From: Ciborinia camelliae
Lineage: Eukaryota > Ascomycota > Leotiomycetes > Helotiales > Sclerotiniaceae
Reading direction: 5' to 3'
DNA length: 64,000 nt
Assembly (NCBI GenBank): GCA_025890175.1
Contig: JANPYM010000014.1
Location: forward strand, 443,052-507,051
A model generated the notes under the pieces. It was not told the origin of the DNA. It saw only the letters and a program-made list of their open reading frames with translations, and searched no databases. This document shows, in pieces, positions 13,873-26,520 of the stretch (positions within the stretch are counted from its first letter, which is position 1; every line of letters begins with the position of its first letter). A program made the position numbers and the translations under genes.

Positions 13873-15020
13873 CTACACAATCGGAGAAACGACACCCCGA
13901 ACCGAATCATAAGCACCGGGTGGCACATGAGTTTTCACACCGGTCAACGGATCGAAGATGTGGCAGCCATGCAATGCGGCATTGGGGGGTGTGTAGACTG
14001 ATATTTTCGTTAGTGGTGGGGTTCTTTTTTTTCGTTTGCGTGTTTATGTGGATGGGAAGGGATATCTAGGATTATAATGGATGGATGGATGATGGTGTGG
14101 GGATGAGAAGCGGGGAGATGGGGGCGATTGGGGGTGGAATGAAGGAGGGAGGTGGGTAACTTACGGTGCAAAGAGACGGCATATTCGGTATTGCTGGGGT
14201 TGGCAATGGAGTGGAGACCCATCTTTTTTTATTGTTAGCCATGTGATTCTTCCTTATACTTACATCAAAAAGTAAGGCAAGATAGGAAAGAAGGAAGAAA
14301 GAAAGAAAGGGGAGAAAAACATACATCATCACACATATAAGCCACCTTATCCATCTTATAATCCCGTACGCCATGAACCTCCATCTCATCCCCATGCACG
14401 CTAGCCCCATCAACCGGAGTAACCCATCTCGTCTCCCTCAAACCACCCTTCATAATCTTCATCAAACAATGACTGGCAGCATGATCATGCACTTTACTTT
14501 CCTTCCCCGGCGTCCAAACCAACATCAAAAGATTAAACACGCCCTCGACTTCTGCGACCAAATTCCTCGTGTATTGTTTGTTGGGATTGGCGTGTGCGTA
14601 TTTTTGCCATTCCGAGGGATTCGACATGTAAGTGCGAAGGAGCTTGCTGAGTGTAGGGATGTGGGGCGATGATGTGGTGGTGAGGGAGTGTGTGAGTGAG
14701 TTGACAAGAGTGTCGAAAGAGCTTGTGTTTGAGCTTGGTTTAATGAATGAGGTGGGGAAATTTCCAACGAAATCTGAAAAGGGGTTGGTTAGATAATTAT
14801 TCTCAAGATCTCAGTCAACGAGGGGCGAAATAGTACCTCGGGGTAAGAAATGTGTACTGGGTTGTTGGTTAGAGGTGGTTGATTCGAGGGAGGTTGATTT
14901 TCTGGTTGTTCCAGTAATACCACGGTTGGCGAAAATAGGTGTGAATGTGGGTTTGGTTGAGTTTGTTAATTTTGTACGAAGTGTACGGATTGCTGTGGTT
15001 TTCATGTTATTCGATGCCAT
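13873..15020 (-). CDS. CDO1: Cysteine dioxygenase (CDO type I)
   Basis: Non-haem iron enzyme that oxidises cysteine to cysteine sulfinate. Four exons on the minus strand (15020-14837, 14773-14325, 14222-14165, 13997-13873) join in frame to 271 aa. The core begins around YMSNPSEWQKYAHAN. Conserved features are all visible: VHDHAASHC holds two iron-binding histidines and the cysteine of the Cys-Tyr cofactor; MGLHSIANP carries the third histidine; SLHLYTPP carries the cross-linked tyrosine. The end HGCHIFDPLTGVKTHVPPGA is typical. The N-terminal 60 residues are Arg/Ser/Thr-rich with almost no acidic residues, which could be a mitochondrial presequence, or the true start may be internal. Introns are 63, 102 and 167 nt. 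The upstream gene-free space presumably holds its promoter. Confidence 0.93.
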
Positions 15021-17504
15021 TTTGGTTGGTTCACGATGTATGGATTTGTATGGATTTGAGAAGAAAAATGGTGGTTGTCAAGGTGAAAAAGTGGTAAAAA
15101 TCCGAATTGATTGAAATTGGTATGGTAAGAGTTTAGAAAATCTAAATAAATTCTGGCGGTGCGTACATTAAATAGTTGGTACAAAACAACCATAAGAGCT
15201 AGGCCGGGATCGGGATAACCACCAACTTACCCATGGTAACTGCTTGAAAGTTGGTACGGTATGGTATGGTATGATTTGATTGAATCTTATCATTAAATCT
15301 TCCACAGACACAGTATGAGTAACAATGGTGATTGGTCCCCCAGATCCTTCCCAAAAGATTATTCAAACCCTAGACGTAAATTCTTTCCATTCCCTCAATC
15401 ATTTTGTTTTGTATTCCCCTTTAATTCAAGTTGATTTGAAACATTCCATCTCCAACATCATCCATTGTTGGGGCGGCGCACGCTCAATTGACCCCACTCA
15501 TGTTAATAAAGTTCGGTGACCGCTTTGTTCTTTTCGAGTCCACGTTGGACCAGTCCCTTCAATCGTGTACCTAAACTTCTTCTTCTGCTTCCAGTGATTC
15601 ATCCAGGTAAGATAATAACATCTCGCATGCGATATCCCGAAAAGCCCCCTCACAACCTTCCTAAAAGTCGAGTAGGACTGTAGAAGATAATGCACTTGGG
15701 TATTTCCATCATTGCTTGGCCATCACTGACCGATTAGATTTTCGAATCTGCGAATCCTTATTGGTGATGTTATGACCGGGCAGGGTTTCCATGAGTGTGG
15801 TGGTGGGTCCAATAAATTGCTATCTATTGGTCGAATGTTAATTGGAAGATTGGAAGAGATAAGTCACAAGTGCCCTCATCAAAAAGTTACACAACTTAAA
15901 CTCAAACTCAAGACCACAAGGTATGATATGAACGAGGAATGATATGAACAACACATGATAGTAAATTGGTACCATAGAAGTGTGTCTATATCTCCATGAA
16001 TGAATTGATCATGTAGTAATGGCTAGAGGTAGAGAACTGAATGGGCGAACTGAGGACATATGATATCAATTCAAAAGAATAACAAATTCAATTGAGTGAT
16101 TCTGATGAAGAACATGAATTCGGACTGAAAAAACATGTTATCTTCATCGATCAAGGATCCAGTCATGAAATGATAGATTCCGACTACGGAATACCATCCT
16201 TCATCTTGCTGTAACCCCTTCCTCTAACATGCACGGTACAGCACGGCATAGCACGGCACAGCATCCATCAATGCTCATTGCCAAACCCAGAACTCAAGGC
16301 CAATTCTTCATCATGCTTTCATTGGTTATCACTTGAACCAATAGCAGAAGAACAAAGTGGGTCACGGCCTCATCAACTTCATTCTCTTCTCTCTCGCGCA
16401 TCAGAAAATCAATCCAAAAGACAGCAAAAAACCACAAACTCTTCAGGTCAAATTCGAGGACGTTCCTCGAGACGTAGAAATCATTATTGAAGAAAGAAGG
16501 GGAAATCAACAAGAGGGAACATGTTTTCTTATATTCGCCTTGACTACTTGCTGGATTTTGACGCTAATGAGTGACAGGGGCGATGATGTTTTTTCACGTG
16601 CATGGTGATTCTCGGAATCCGGCCTTATGTTTATCCGAGATGTGAAATTTTTTCATAGGGATTGGAAGAAATGCAGATCAAATGGCATATCAAGGGGCTC
16701 CTAGTCTTTAGAAGCGAATATCAATGGATCTAATTACATTGCATATTCGTAATTTCGTCTTGATACTTCACCGCATCCAAATCTCGAATAAAAATTCTAT
16801 AGACTCTATACACCGACTGAGAAGCCAAGATGATTAACTTTAGGAAGTCAAGCATGATGAATATAGGTAGGTAGGTATATGACAACGAACATTTGACATT
16901 GTATCTTGTCTTGACACATCTTCTAATGTGTAGCTACCTACCTATTGACGAGTGATATTTGATATCGATACCACGTTTCTCCAACCATCTCTACCACCCA
17001 AGTTCCAACTCCATTACCCCAATTCCTATCCAAATCTTTACCCAAAATAAATCATCAATACCTAGGTACATACAGCAGTTGTAAGCGCTTCCATCAGACA
17101 GCGACAGTATCTACCCTACCTCTATCACTCATCAGCAAAACTAAACCTCACCTCGACATATCCTTCATCCTGAACCTCAAATGCTAATAAGTAGTGTACT
17201 TACTCTACTTCAACACCTTTCCCATCAAACTTCCACGAAAATGCTTCCTCCGATGGTAGTAGTAAGAATCACGTGTAGATAAGCCCGAACAGCTAAGAGC
17301 CAACCCTCGGATAAGCAAGCACTAGATATCCCAGGATGGATCTTAACCCACCAATGCCGCTCCACTATTTCGTCATACACCACACCACTAGATAGGTACC
17401 TAGTAGCAGTAGTACCTCACACCCAATACCTACATCACCCACCACTCATCCCCTCCATTCCCATTCCCCCTCCATTCTCATCTTCCCACACCACCACCAC
17501 CACA
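15021..17504. other. Intergenic region between divergent genes
   Basis: Lies between the minus-strand cysteine dioxygenase gene and the plus-strand gene at 17505, so it should contain both promoters. I see no supported gene. Notable contents are a small AGCACGGC/ACGGT repeat at about 16230-16262, TAGGTAGGTAGGTA at about 16864-16877, and a pyrimidine-rich leader with CACCACCACCAC immediately before 17505. Confidence 0.5.
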
Positions 17505-18342
17505 ATGGGCATAATCCGCACAACCTTCACCACGGTGCTCATGGGCGCGGCGGGCGCCACCACCGGCTGGACCTTCTGGACGCGCAATTCCAAATTCATC
17601 CCGCTCTCCCCGAGCGACCCGATCTTCTCCAGCCCCGCATACATGCGCCAGAACCCGAATCGCAACGCGGCGACGCAGGATTTGTGTCAGAGGAAGGTCA
17701 AGCTGAGCTTGATTAAACCGCAGTTGTTGGAGAGGGAGGGGAAGCTGGTCGAGGCTTTCTGTGCGGGCGTTTGGGGTGGTTTGGGTAGGTTTTTTTCTTT
17801 CTGGGTTTTTTGGGGTATTCTTGGTTGGGGGAGAGGGGGGAATGTAGGAGGATGTGAGGGTTGGATCTGAGAGGAAGGGGATGGAGAAGATCATAAATCC
17901 GAACGANNNNNNNNNNAAAAGCTAACCCCCCCCCCCCCCAACAGGCTACAAATACCAACGACACTACCTCTCACAAAAATACGAAAACCACACCACGACA
18001 TCGCACCAACTCTGGACGCCGCGGGCCCTGCAGACCTCGACCTACGAGCCCGGCACGCAAATCACCGACCACTTTGAAGTAGTATCCAAGACGCCGACAT
18101 CCATCATCGTGCGGTGCGGCGACTCGCCGCTCAAGACCGGAGTGCGCGAGAGCGATGGCCTGTTTGAGATGAGCGCGCGCATCGACAGGGATGAGGGCGT
18201 CGCCGTCTTCGAGTTGAAGAGTGTGTTTTTTAAGGGCACCGGGACCGAGTCCAAGGGTCCCATGCCGCCGCATGTAGAGTTTGCTCATCGGTTGTATACG
18301 AAATTGTGGATGGAGACCGCGGTCAAGAATTGTATTATGTGA
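17505..18342 (+). CDS. Unnamed conserved-looking fungal protein
   Basis: Two exons, 17505-17784 and 17945-18342, join in frame (GG|GTAGGT ... CAACAG|GC) to 225 aa. Residues 5-23 (RTTFTTVLMGAAGATTGWT) form a short hydrophobic, alanine/glycine-rich segment that could be a membrane anchor or mitochondrial signal. The rest is a soluble domain with YKYQRHYLSQKYE, TQITDHFEVVSKTPTSIIVR and a C-terminus HVEFAHRLYTKLWMETA. I recognise the style of a widespread ascomycete family but cannot name it. Codon use is GC-rich, unlike its flanks, as expected for an expressed gene. The 160-nt intron contains a 10-N assembly gap, so its true length is unknown; the splice junction and both exons are unaffected. 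Confidence 0.8.
17907..17916. other. Assembly gap (10 N)
   Basis: Ten Ns inside the intron of the 17505 gene, flanked on the right by a run of 13 Cs. This is probably a sequencing or scaffolding break at the homopolymer. Confidence 0.99.
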
Positions 18343-19353
18343 GGGAAGAGAGGGAGATGATTTGATGATGATGATGAGTTTTTTTTGATGAGATGGATTG
18401 TATTGTGGTTAAATACCTATACATAGGTATATATATATATATATGGGAGGGTTGGTTGGATTTCACAAATTGGAGCTCTTAGAAGAAAAAGACGTGCTTG
18501 GAAATAAAAGACTAATTAAGTATCCCGATGGAAATACATGCCGATTATTTTGGCTATAACTTTCTGATTCTTACTATCTATCCATCACGAAAGAATATGG
18601 GAGAACTAAAATAAACATTCCAAGGTTCTTCAAGAGGCGTTTCTATATCATTTTAAATCTTCGGTCTTCATTATCAATATCTAATCGGTTTTAAGATATT
18701 GAACTAATTAAGAGTACAATATCCTATTCCATTCTATTTTACTTATCCGAATTCCTTTTATTGTCCAATATTCCTTCGTATTTTGAATTATATTATATTC
18801 ATCACTTTGGACATTAGACCTTTAAGTGCCATAGTTAGTATAAATCACTGCGGAACATTCACCTCTACTCACCTATATCAAATGATAGGTAGGTAGTCAG
18901 CCCCAAAACAATCCACACGCGATAGACTTCTACAACCGGATATGATTACAAACAAATCACAACAATATTAACCTCAATGTATTGACAATCTGTATACTGT
19001 TGTTCTTCATAACTTCATATTATCTCCAAGTACCTAGGTATAGGTATCTAGGTATCTAGGTATCTAACTAGGTAGCTAGCCATCCCATCTCCCTGTTCCA
19101 AATTCATGAATCATTAATCTCATTAGAAAGAAAAGTAACGAACTCCCATCATATCTCAAGCCCAAGTCCAAGCCGAATATCCGAAAGAAGGAAACAAAAA
19201 AAAATCCAAATCTAAAATCCCATCTCTTTCAAACGCCATCCAATTCGTAACTTAATGCAAGGTAAGCGTGAGGGAAAACTCCATGTTGCTTGCATTCCTG
19301 TGGTATCCTGATTAAGCTCAGCACTTGAGCGTACGTGTATCATCATCCATAAC
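18343..19353. other. AT-rich intergenic spacer
   Basis: Spacer between two genes that converge on it. Contains (AT)n at about 18431-18443, a cluster of CTAGGTAT repeats at about 19030-19072, and no supported gene. Confidence 0.55.
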
Positions 19354-20349
19354 TCAATACGTCGGGCTCCGCCTAATATCTCCCGGTTGCGCGGGTGTGG
19401 TGTATAGCGTGGTTCTATCACATGTTATGTTAGTATATCCGTGTTTGATTTCGATACAGTATGATGATGATGATGAACTTACGTTCTTGAAGCAAATTCC
19501 ATGTCGGAAATATCAGTCGATCGAACCGTTCTCACTCGATCCAATTCCAACTCCTTTTTCTCTCGTCGTCCAGGTTCCTGATCAGGTGCCCATCGAATAC
19601 ATCGCTCGGCCCAACTCTCCCTCTTCTCTGCATCCCCCTCACCACCCTCCTCCTCATCTCCACTTCCACCCTCCTCATCATCCGTTCCATCTCCATCCAC
19701 CTTTCCTCTCATCCTCCAGCTCTTCCCGATATGTCTAATGATCCAGCCGAGGGCCGCAAACACCAACACTGGGGTCCCGAGCGCCACCGCCCAACTAGGC
19801 GTCTGTACATTTCCCAACACGATCCAGAATTGCAACATGACACCCAGGATGGCAATTAGAGAACCGACTTGGAGGACTGACCAAAATCCCCAGTACAATT
19901 GGATCAGATCTTCGCCGTAACAGTATTCAATGTTGAAAGCGGCGAATACTTCGAACAAGATGGAAGTGAACGCTAGGATGAAGCAGAGGGATGCGATGGA
20001 GAGGTAGTGGATGCGACGACGGTGGATGCGTCGCTTATGGCGGGGAGAGGCATTGGGGTTGCTTTTGAGACGTTCGGTAAGGTTGTTAGATCTGGGCATG
20101 GTTAGAATTATCTTTGTTTGGTAGGGGTCAGGTGGGGGAGTAGGTGAAGCATGTAGAAGGGTGTGGATATTCGATGGTGAAGCCGGGTGCTTACTTGTGA
20201 TGTTGAATAGACGATATGCACATCAATGTGAGCACGAAGACAAACAAAGACCAGAATATGAGGTTCGCCTCGGTCAATGTAAGTTGTTTAAAAAACCGAG
20301 CATAATGAGCACAACGAGCTGGATCTTTCGTGGTAAATTTCCCAGTCAT
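19354..20349 (-). CDS. Four-TM fungal membrane protein, unnamed
   Basis: Preferred model is three exons on the minus strand (20349-20195, 20091-19483, 19414-19354) giving 274 aa. Both introns have consensus sites: GTAAGC...CCCAG, and GTAAGTT with TACTAAC branch then GATAG. Hydrophobic segments are LIFWSLFVFVLTLMCISSI in exon 1 and, in exon 2, IHYLSIASLCFILAFTSILF, VLQVGSLIAILGVMLQFWIV and ALGTPVLVFAALGWII. A very basic loop (RHKRRIHRRRIH) follows the first TM. A strongly acidic tail (DDEEGGSGDEEEGGEGD) follows the fourth. A simpler alternative starts at the ATG at 20099 and loses the first TM. I do not recognise the family; a plasma-membrane or endomembrane role is only a guess. Confidence 0.68.
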
Positions 20350-23300
20350 CTTGGGTTCAAGAAGATATACAATAAGGCAAGGACCCAATATAGAATATCA
20401 CTTATTCGCTTTGGCCAGCGCAGATCGATTGCTGATGCTCAAGCTTTGAAGAAACAGACTGGTCCTGAACGTACTTATAATGACAGTGAAGAAAGTCAAA
20501 GAATAGATACCTTGTTGGTACAAGTATATTGACGGGAACAAAGCAGAACGCCTCAACCGACTTGGAGGGACGCCTCAACTTATCTTGATGGGAAAACCAA
20601 GGTATCAAGCTGAATGTAGTGATACAAAATCATCTCTTCTTGTTGCCCAGACCTTACATGTGGATAAGAATTCTTGGTAGTGACGGCATTCAGAGTCTCA
20701 GAATCACCCTCCTTCACGTTATAATTTCAAATACAGCCCAAAAAGCATAAAGGAAGTTATAAAAGGGGGGCAGTGAATAGGTTTCAATGCCTTGGCTGGG
20801 TTATCAAGGTGAGAGCTTATGTCTGTATCCGGGAAAAGATCATCTGGGGAGCCGCAGATATGGGAACCTTGGCGGGAGATCTGGATAGACAATAGAGGTC
20901 TTCGGCAAATAAATAAATTATCTTAGCTATATAATAATCTGTTTTAGGGAGAAACTCTGAGTGGTCGAGACGCGAAACAGCTTCGCATAAGCTTGGTGAA
21001 ACTATTGATTTTATCAAAGTGAAGCTTTTTTTATTTGGTAAGCTTTGGACTAAATCCAACCCGAAGTTGTCCCAATGTAGCCGCAAGAAATGCAATTGAT
21101 AAGTTATCAAAAGCATGTCAAAGGCTACAAGCAGCTAGTTAACTCTTAGAAGAGTGAAGGTGAAGCTTACGAGAGGCTCTTGACGGGTTGTTGCTGCTCC
21201 TCCATGTGTTCATGTTGATACTTTTGACTGGCCAAGAGAGGCGAAGTCGAATGCCAAGTGAAAGTGAAAATAGAGTTCCGGTGGAAAAGATTTCCCTTCA
21301 AGGCATTGCTTTTCCTAACGTCATTTATGGTTTTGATATTCAGTTACTGAACACCAAAGCGACCGAACTTCAATCGGTTTGGAATGTTCTTTTGGTAATG
21401 ATCGACATGGCGAGGTCAATTTTTGATAGCGATTGATACGGCAACGATTGATAGCGACTGATTATTTTGCGAAGCATCAATTGGAATTCTGAACACTTAG
21501 GTGACTGCACCTGACGCGTCATCCACTAACATTCCTAAAGAGGATGTTGCTTTCCTTTATGCAGACTACAATGTCGGGTAGAGTAAGGTAAGACGGTACA
21601 GAATAGTGTTGCAGGTATCACGACATATCTTGCCCAGAGTCTTGCCCAGAGTCTGAACCTTTCCCTTCGCACGGGCGGTGACATGACTGTGTACGGTGTA
21701 CCATCATATACAGCAAAAGCAAATATGAAAAGTATGCACATTGCACAAATATATCAATAAATGCATTCCTTCGTCAATTGATCTTCCTGCTGCCCAAGGT
21801 GGATTTGTATTCTTGGTATATCAACGTCGCAATATATTCCAAGACCCCAAGATGCCAAGGCCCAATTCGCGATGGTGTGCTTTTGCCTAGAGAGAAAAGG
21901 TCTTATTAAAGTAGAAACTTTGAGTCTTTGAGTCTTTGAGATGAAAATATCCATCCCATAGATAAGGATCATTACCGCATTTGGCTCATATTTTGATACA
22001 GCATTGCATCTTGGCGTTGAGATGTCAGTACAACTGTACAGGACACACGGTGGATGACTGGACAGTACTGAGTATGGAGATGAGAAGATGAGAACAAGAG
22101 TTATAACATACGGTGAGATTTTGCAAAACGAATTGGTTCCCACTGCCCAGTCCAGTGCCCACAGTCATAAATTGCGACCTTCTTGGCAGGAACGGGAGCA
22201 TCCGGAGTCCGAACATTAGGAATCCCGGATGAGTTGAACACACTTAGCTGGCAAATGGCAATGCTTGAATTTCTTGGTGAGGATGAGGGTGAGGATAATT
22301 AAAGTTTGGCATTATTGGTTAAGATGTGGTTAAGGTGTGGTTAATCCTCACCATACAGATTTCAGGCCGTCGGAAATCTACAGTGATATCCATGCCAAAA
22401 CCATGCCGGTAACCTTATTGAGGCTATCCACGTGTATCAGATGGAATCAATTATTAAATCTATCTTGAGATATTGAGAGGTTAGACGTTGAATTGAAGGA
22501 AAGGTAGAAATAAATTAATTCGGACCAGTGTTTTAAGTTGAGACGAGAAATGTGAGAAATGTGAGAAATGAGATGAGAGAAATGTGAGATGAGAGATGAG
22601 ACGGGAATTTTCCACATGTAAGGTTAGGTATGCTGTGAACGAACGCACCTTCCCGAGGTCACATGGAGGGATGACCACGTGCCCCGCCTTGGTAATTGAT
22701 GTTGCACAATTGCGGGTGGGAATGTACATAGTATCGAGTAAGGTTACCAGTATCCAAGAATCATCCATCACATCCATCAACCTACAGACATTTAATCGAA
22801 TTTCTGAATACGGCATGGACTTCTTGCTGCCTGCCTCCAATAACCCCCAATAACCCCCATCCCCTGGGAGCCCCTTACCTCTCTCTGTACGTGGGGGGCT
22901 TGCCAAGATGGAGCTGAAAATGCTACACAGAAAGCATTTCCAAGTTTGTACCCGCCGAGTGTATGCTTGTCGACTCTCCTTCCCTAAATTCCTGTCATCA
23001 ACAATTCATTCCCGCTGGTTAAGTGTGGGATCATAACGATTGAGACAAACTGAGGGTTTTCATAGCTGAATCCTTCCAGATGTGAAGAGCTCGTAATTAT
23101 CTGCCAGGAGAGGCGACTCCGTTTTGTACAACATCGGTATAACTTCCTTCAATTTTAGTTCAAAATCTGTCTACGCGGCTGACGAGAAAGTTTCTTGATT
23201 GTTATATCAGAAAGGGATCTGCTTCTACGATTGGTTCTTTATCATGTTCCCCAGATCCCGCCGTCAGCTTTCTTACTCCGGTATCTAAGACAGCTATTCC

Positions 23301-23888
23301 GACTCCTTCAACATATGCATGCAATTTATGTTCAGGAATATATGATTTTTATTGGTTCGATGAGAACATACAACCAGAAGTTCCCCAAAATCTCATAGAG
23401 AGTTTCATGGATTCTTTAGGCTTTAACAACCTCATCTGAATCAAACATCAAGCCTCTTCATAATTTGTCGTTCTTCCTCGATACAGATTCCAGCATTCTA
23501 ATATGCAGAATGACATTGTACATTGCTACTATTCCACAGCCTTGGTTTAATTTTGTACCAGCGCCATTTTCATGGTATATACGATCTTTCATTGGTCGAT
23601 GGTTCGTAAATGCATGCAAACTCAAGGAGGGTTGGCTGTCAATCTTGCTTCAATAATATGTTGTGTAAGGAAGTCCTTTCAATGCGCTCTTAAGTCCCAC
23701 ATAGACCGTTGAGTTTGTTCCATATTTCTGGATCCTTTGGTGCTTTATGTATGCAGCGGATCTCCATCTTTGCTCCTCACTGGCGATTGCGAATATCTTC
23801 ATAGGACATCATATTGCATCATAATTCAACCTCGAACTATAATCTTGAAGATCTTTTCACGCAAAATCCCAGATTTCAACGAGTGGCT
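20350..23888. other. Intergenic region with one possible small gene
   Basis: Apart from the tentative gene at 21754-22250, no supported coding gene. Contains tandem GAGAAATGTGA-type repeats at about 22545-22600 and TGTGGTTAA repeats near 22320-22345. Frames at 22596-22853 and 23195-23656 lack recognisable features. Confidence 0.4.
21754..22250 (-). CDS. Possible small multi-exon gene, 5' end unresolved
   Basis: Three minus-strand blocks join in frame: up to 22112, 22009-21976 and 21886-21754. Junctions are CAC C|GTATGT ... CCAAG|AT and ATG CG|GTAATG ... CTCTAG|G. The product reads ...NSSGIPNVRTPDAPVPAKK, then VAIYDCGHWTGQWEPIRFAK, then a short linker and KHTIANWALASWGLGIYCDV, ending at a stop. 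Exon phases agree at both junctions, which is the main support. No in-frame ATG was found before an upstream stop at about 22300, so a first exon is missing or the gene is a relic. One short hydrophobic segment is visible. I do not recognise it. Confidence 0.28.
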
Positions 23889-25109
23889 ATGGGACACTTT
23901 GCACGCGATGATCCTACTGACATCTATGGAAGGGCAATGTCACACATACCAAGTCTGCCAATTTGGCTTACTATTCTTCGGTGTTTTCAAATTGTATGTA
24001 TATAAAAATTTGTGGATCCTCTAATCCTGAGACTCTGACACGAAACAGCTCTTGGCCTTCATCATTCTCATTTTGACCGCTTTTGCGTCGACTCGATTTC
24101 CATCATTTTTCGTAAGTTCCTTTTCATCGAGCAGACTTCTACAATGCTAACAATACCTTTACCTAGTTTCCTGGTTATGGTGAGATAAACGAAACATCTA
24201 ACGAATGAAAGTTAACGCAAGTAAGGTATGAGCTGGTTTTCGTTCATATGGACAGTTCTATGTTCAATTTACGTATGTAACACAGAATTCTCTACCAAGC
24301 AAAGGCTCTAAACTCACACCAAACCCAGGTAATCATTACACCTCGATCACTTCCTAGGCTTTACAACTATTGGATTCATTTGTTTGTTTTCAGCCCCAAG
24401 TTTCCGAAGATGTTCCACATTGGCTGACCACCTACACACTCGCAGAGGTCTAGAAATAACCCTTGTAATTTTCTACCTTGTCACTTTTGCCCTCCTAGCA
24501 TCTGAGATTCCTTTGTGGGATGCTTTGGACAACGAATTTCGGGCTGAAGATCTTGACCAAAGATTGGTATCGGCAGCTCGCGCATCTAAGGCCGCTGTCG
24601 CACTTTCAATCATCCAATTCTTAACACTGGTAGGCTCGATGGGTTTTATCGGTACACTCTTCCTCCCTTTTGCATTGTTTGTAGTATTAATTACTAAATA
24701 ACTCCCTAAAGCCTATACCATTTACATTTATCGAGCCGCTTGCACTAGCACATCCGCTCGTGCTCGACAAATCCGCAACTCTCGTCTCTCCCATCACTAC
24801 ATGAACTCTCCATCGAACGATTCTCCTAATACCCCTCATCCTTTTTCTCGCCTAGAAACCCCACCATCTCCTCGTTCTGTCTTTTCCCTCCAGAATCGGC
24901 CAATAAGTTTACCAGTTCTACAGCACCGCCCCGAAATTGGTGGGAGCTATAGGACGAGGGAAACTTATGAAAGGAACGTTCCAATGCAGAGCCAGTACAA
25001 ATATGGAGAGAAAAGAATGGAATTTCATGGTCATAGTGAGGAGATAGAGATGGATAGGTCTGAAGAGGATGATGGGAGGAGGACTGATTTCTCCCCGGCC
25101 TTTGTTTGA
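23889..25109 (+). CDS. MARVEL-domain membrane protein
   Basis: Seven exons (23889-23993, 24049-24111, 24167-24179, 24256-24272, 24329-24381, 24446-24651, 24712-25109) close in frame to 284 aa, including micro-exons of 13 and 17 nt. Four TM segments are visible: LPIWLTILRCFQILLAFIIL, a second spanning the micro-exons (YGVLCSIYVII), LEITLVIFYLVTFALLASEI, and IIQFLTLVGSMGFIAYTIYI. The pattern RLYNYWIHLGLEI leading into TM3 is typical of fungal MARVEL proteins, which organise membranes and are often plasma-membrane or eisosome associated. The C-terminal 110 residues are a Ser/Pro-rich, then acidic, cytosolic tail (HFSPAFV-like end: DFSPAFV). The start could instead be the Met of MSHIPSL 16 codons in. 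No single exon shows the gene; it emerges only by splicing. Confidence 0.82.
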
Positions 25110-26365
25110 CTCAAGCTAATGGGGATACGATTCTATCTTTGGTCTCAATGAAGCTCTTGTGAAAAATTGGGCTCTTTATATGAAGAGCTTTAATATGTTA
25201 CCTACTTACATTTATACTACTACTTATGGGCGGTTTCCTGATCAGCATTAGCGAGAATGGTGGTTACAAGCGAGGATATAGGATTTTGATTGGGGACTGG
25301 AGGCTGGAAGTGATTGTCGATTTTTGCATCTGCCTTGTTCTTCTCCGTGTATTAATATTTGTATACTTAATACGATCTTCTTCCACATAACGAGATCACT
25401 AATCTGTTTAAACCAAATTCCCGGCATTTCTTTCGATTCCGCGGTTGCATTTTTTTTCTTTCCTTTTGCACAAAGCAGTTACTCCGAAATATTTCTCTGA
25501 TATCTTACCTCATCTCTCAATACCATCTATTGTTTAATTTAAACATAGATTAATATTTTACCCTGCAAGTTGCAATTTTGTTGCACGTCTGAATAGCCTA
25601 TATTCACAAGTCGAATACCCTGGAATATAGGCAATCACCTGAACCGTTCACCCTTCGTACTACTACTACCTAACTTACCTACCTAGGTATCCACGGATAA
25701 ATTAAATGCAGCCTAAACAGAACGCGAAGAAGTGCTTATTAGTCAGAATTGATCACAGCCAAGTTGCTGCTGAATCACTAGAGAGGTTTTATTTCCGTGT
25801 GTTCTGGTTACCTTGGGTAGATGGTATTCTTTCAATTCGTGATGTATATTGTATGTGGGTATCTGGTATGTAGTATGTGTATTCCATTCCAAACCTCATG
25901 GATGGTCGTCATGTCAGGTAACTTGCAGATAAAATATGATGAGGATGGATGTGTAACAGTGAGATTATCATTAACTTCAAGATCAACGACTCGATGGAAG
26001 ATAGATAGATATATAGGTAGGTAGGTAAAATTTACTCGCAAGGGGGGAGATCAATGAAATTTGTCGATGACTAAAAGGAATCCTATTTATTCGAAGTTCC
26101 CAGGTACTTTGTAGTGTATACAGAGAAGACAGTAGAACCAAATTCTGCGAGATTCAGTAATCTTATCGATCCCAGAGAATAGCAGCGGGTAGCACCTTGA
26201 AGTTGATGTTGATGTTGGAGTATGTAAATCTTTTGCTTATCAAATACATCTGTACCTAACTACAATAGACCTGAGTATTGGTTCTTCAGGAATCTTTCAC
26301 TGCTGTGCATATATATGTGTGTGTTTTCACACCAGAGGGGAGTAATATTCGGAATTTGGTATAAT

Positions 26366-26520
26366 TGTTGAAGCGCGGAGCGCTTCCGGTTCCTATGTAC
26401 ATAAGTAGCTTAGCGTAGCGCGGGTGCGGCTACGCTCGTAGGAATTGTAGAGTCCGCTTCCCACAGGTAGAGTCTAACTCTTAATAATAATAGCCTTTAA
26501 CTAAATTGGTTATCTCAGCG
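26366..26520. mobile_element. Probable solo-LTR remnant
   Basis: Begins TGTTGAAGCGCGGAGCGC and contains two GC-rich hairpins: GAAGCGC/GCGCTTC, and AGCGTAGC/GCTACGCT near 26412-26440. Its build resembles the hairpin-rich solo LTR at 35.4 kb. I could not identify the 3' end or a target duplication, so the boundary is approximate. Confidence 0.3.

Noticed and set aside
17478..18288. Minus-strand frames across the 17505 gene
   Set aside because: GC-rich coding shadow; one runs through the N gap. The plus-strand gene has consistent splicing and start.
22481..22906. Minus-strand frame of 141 codons
   Set aside because: C-terminal half is the translation of GAGAAATGTGA tandem repeats; the N-terminal half could be an upstream exon of the 21754-22250 gene but no consistent junction was found.
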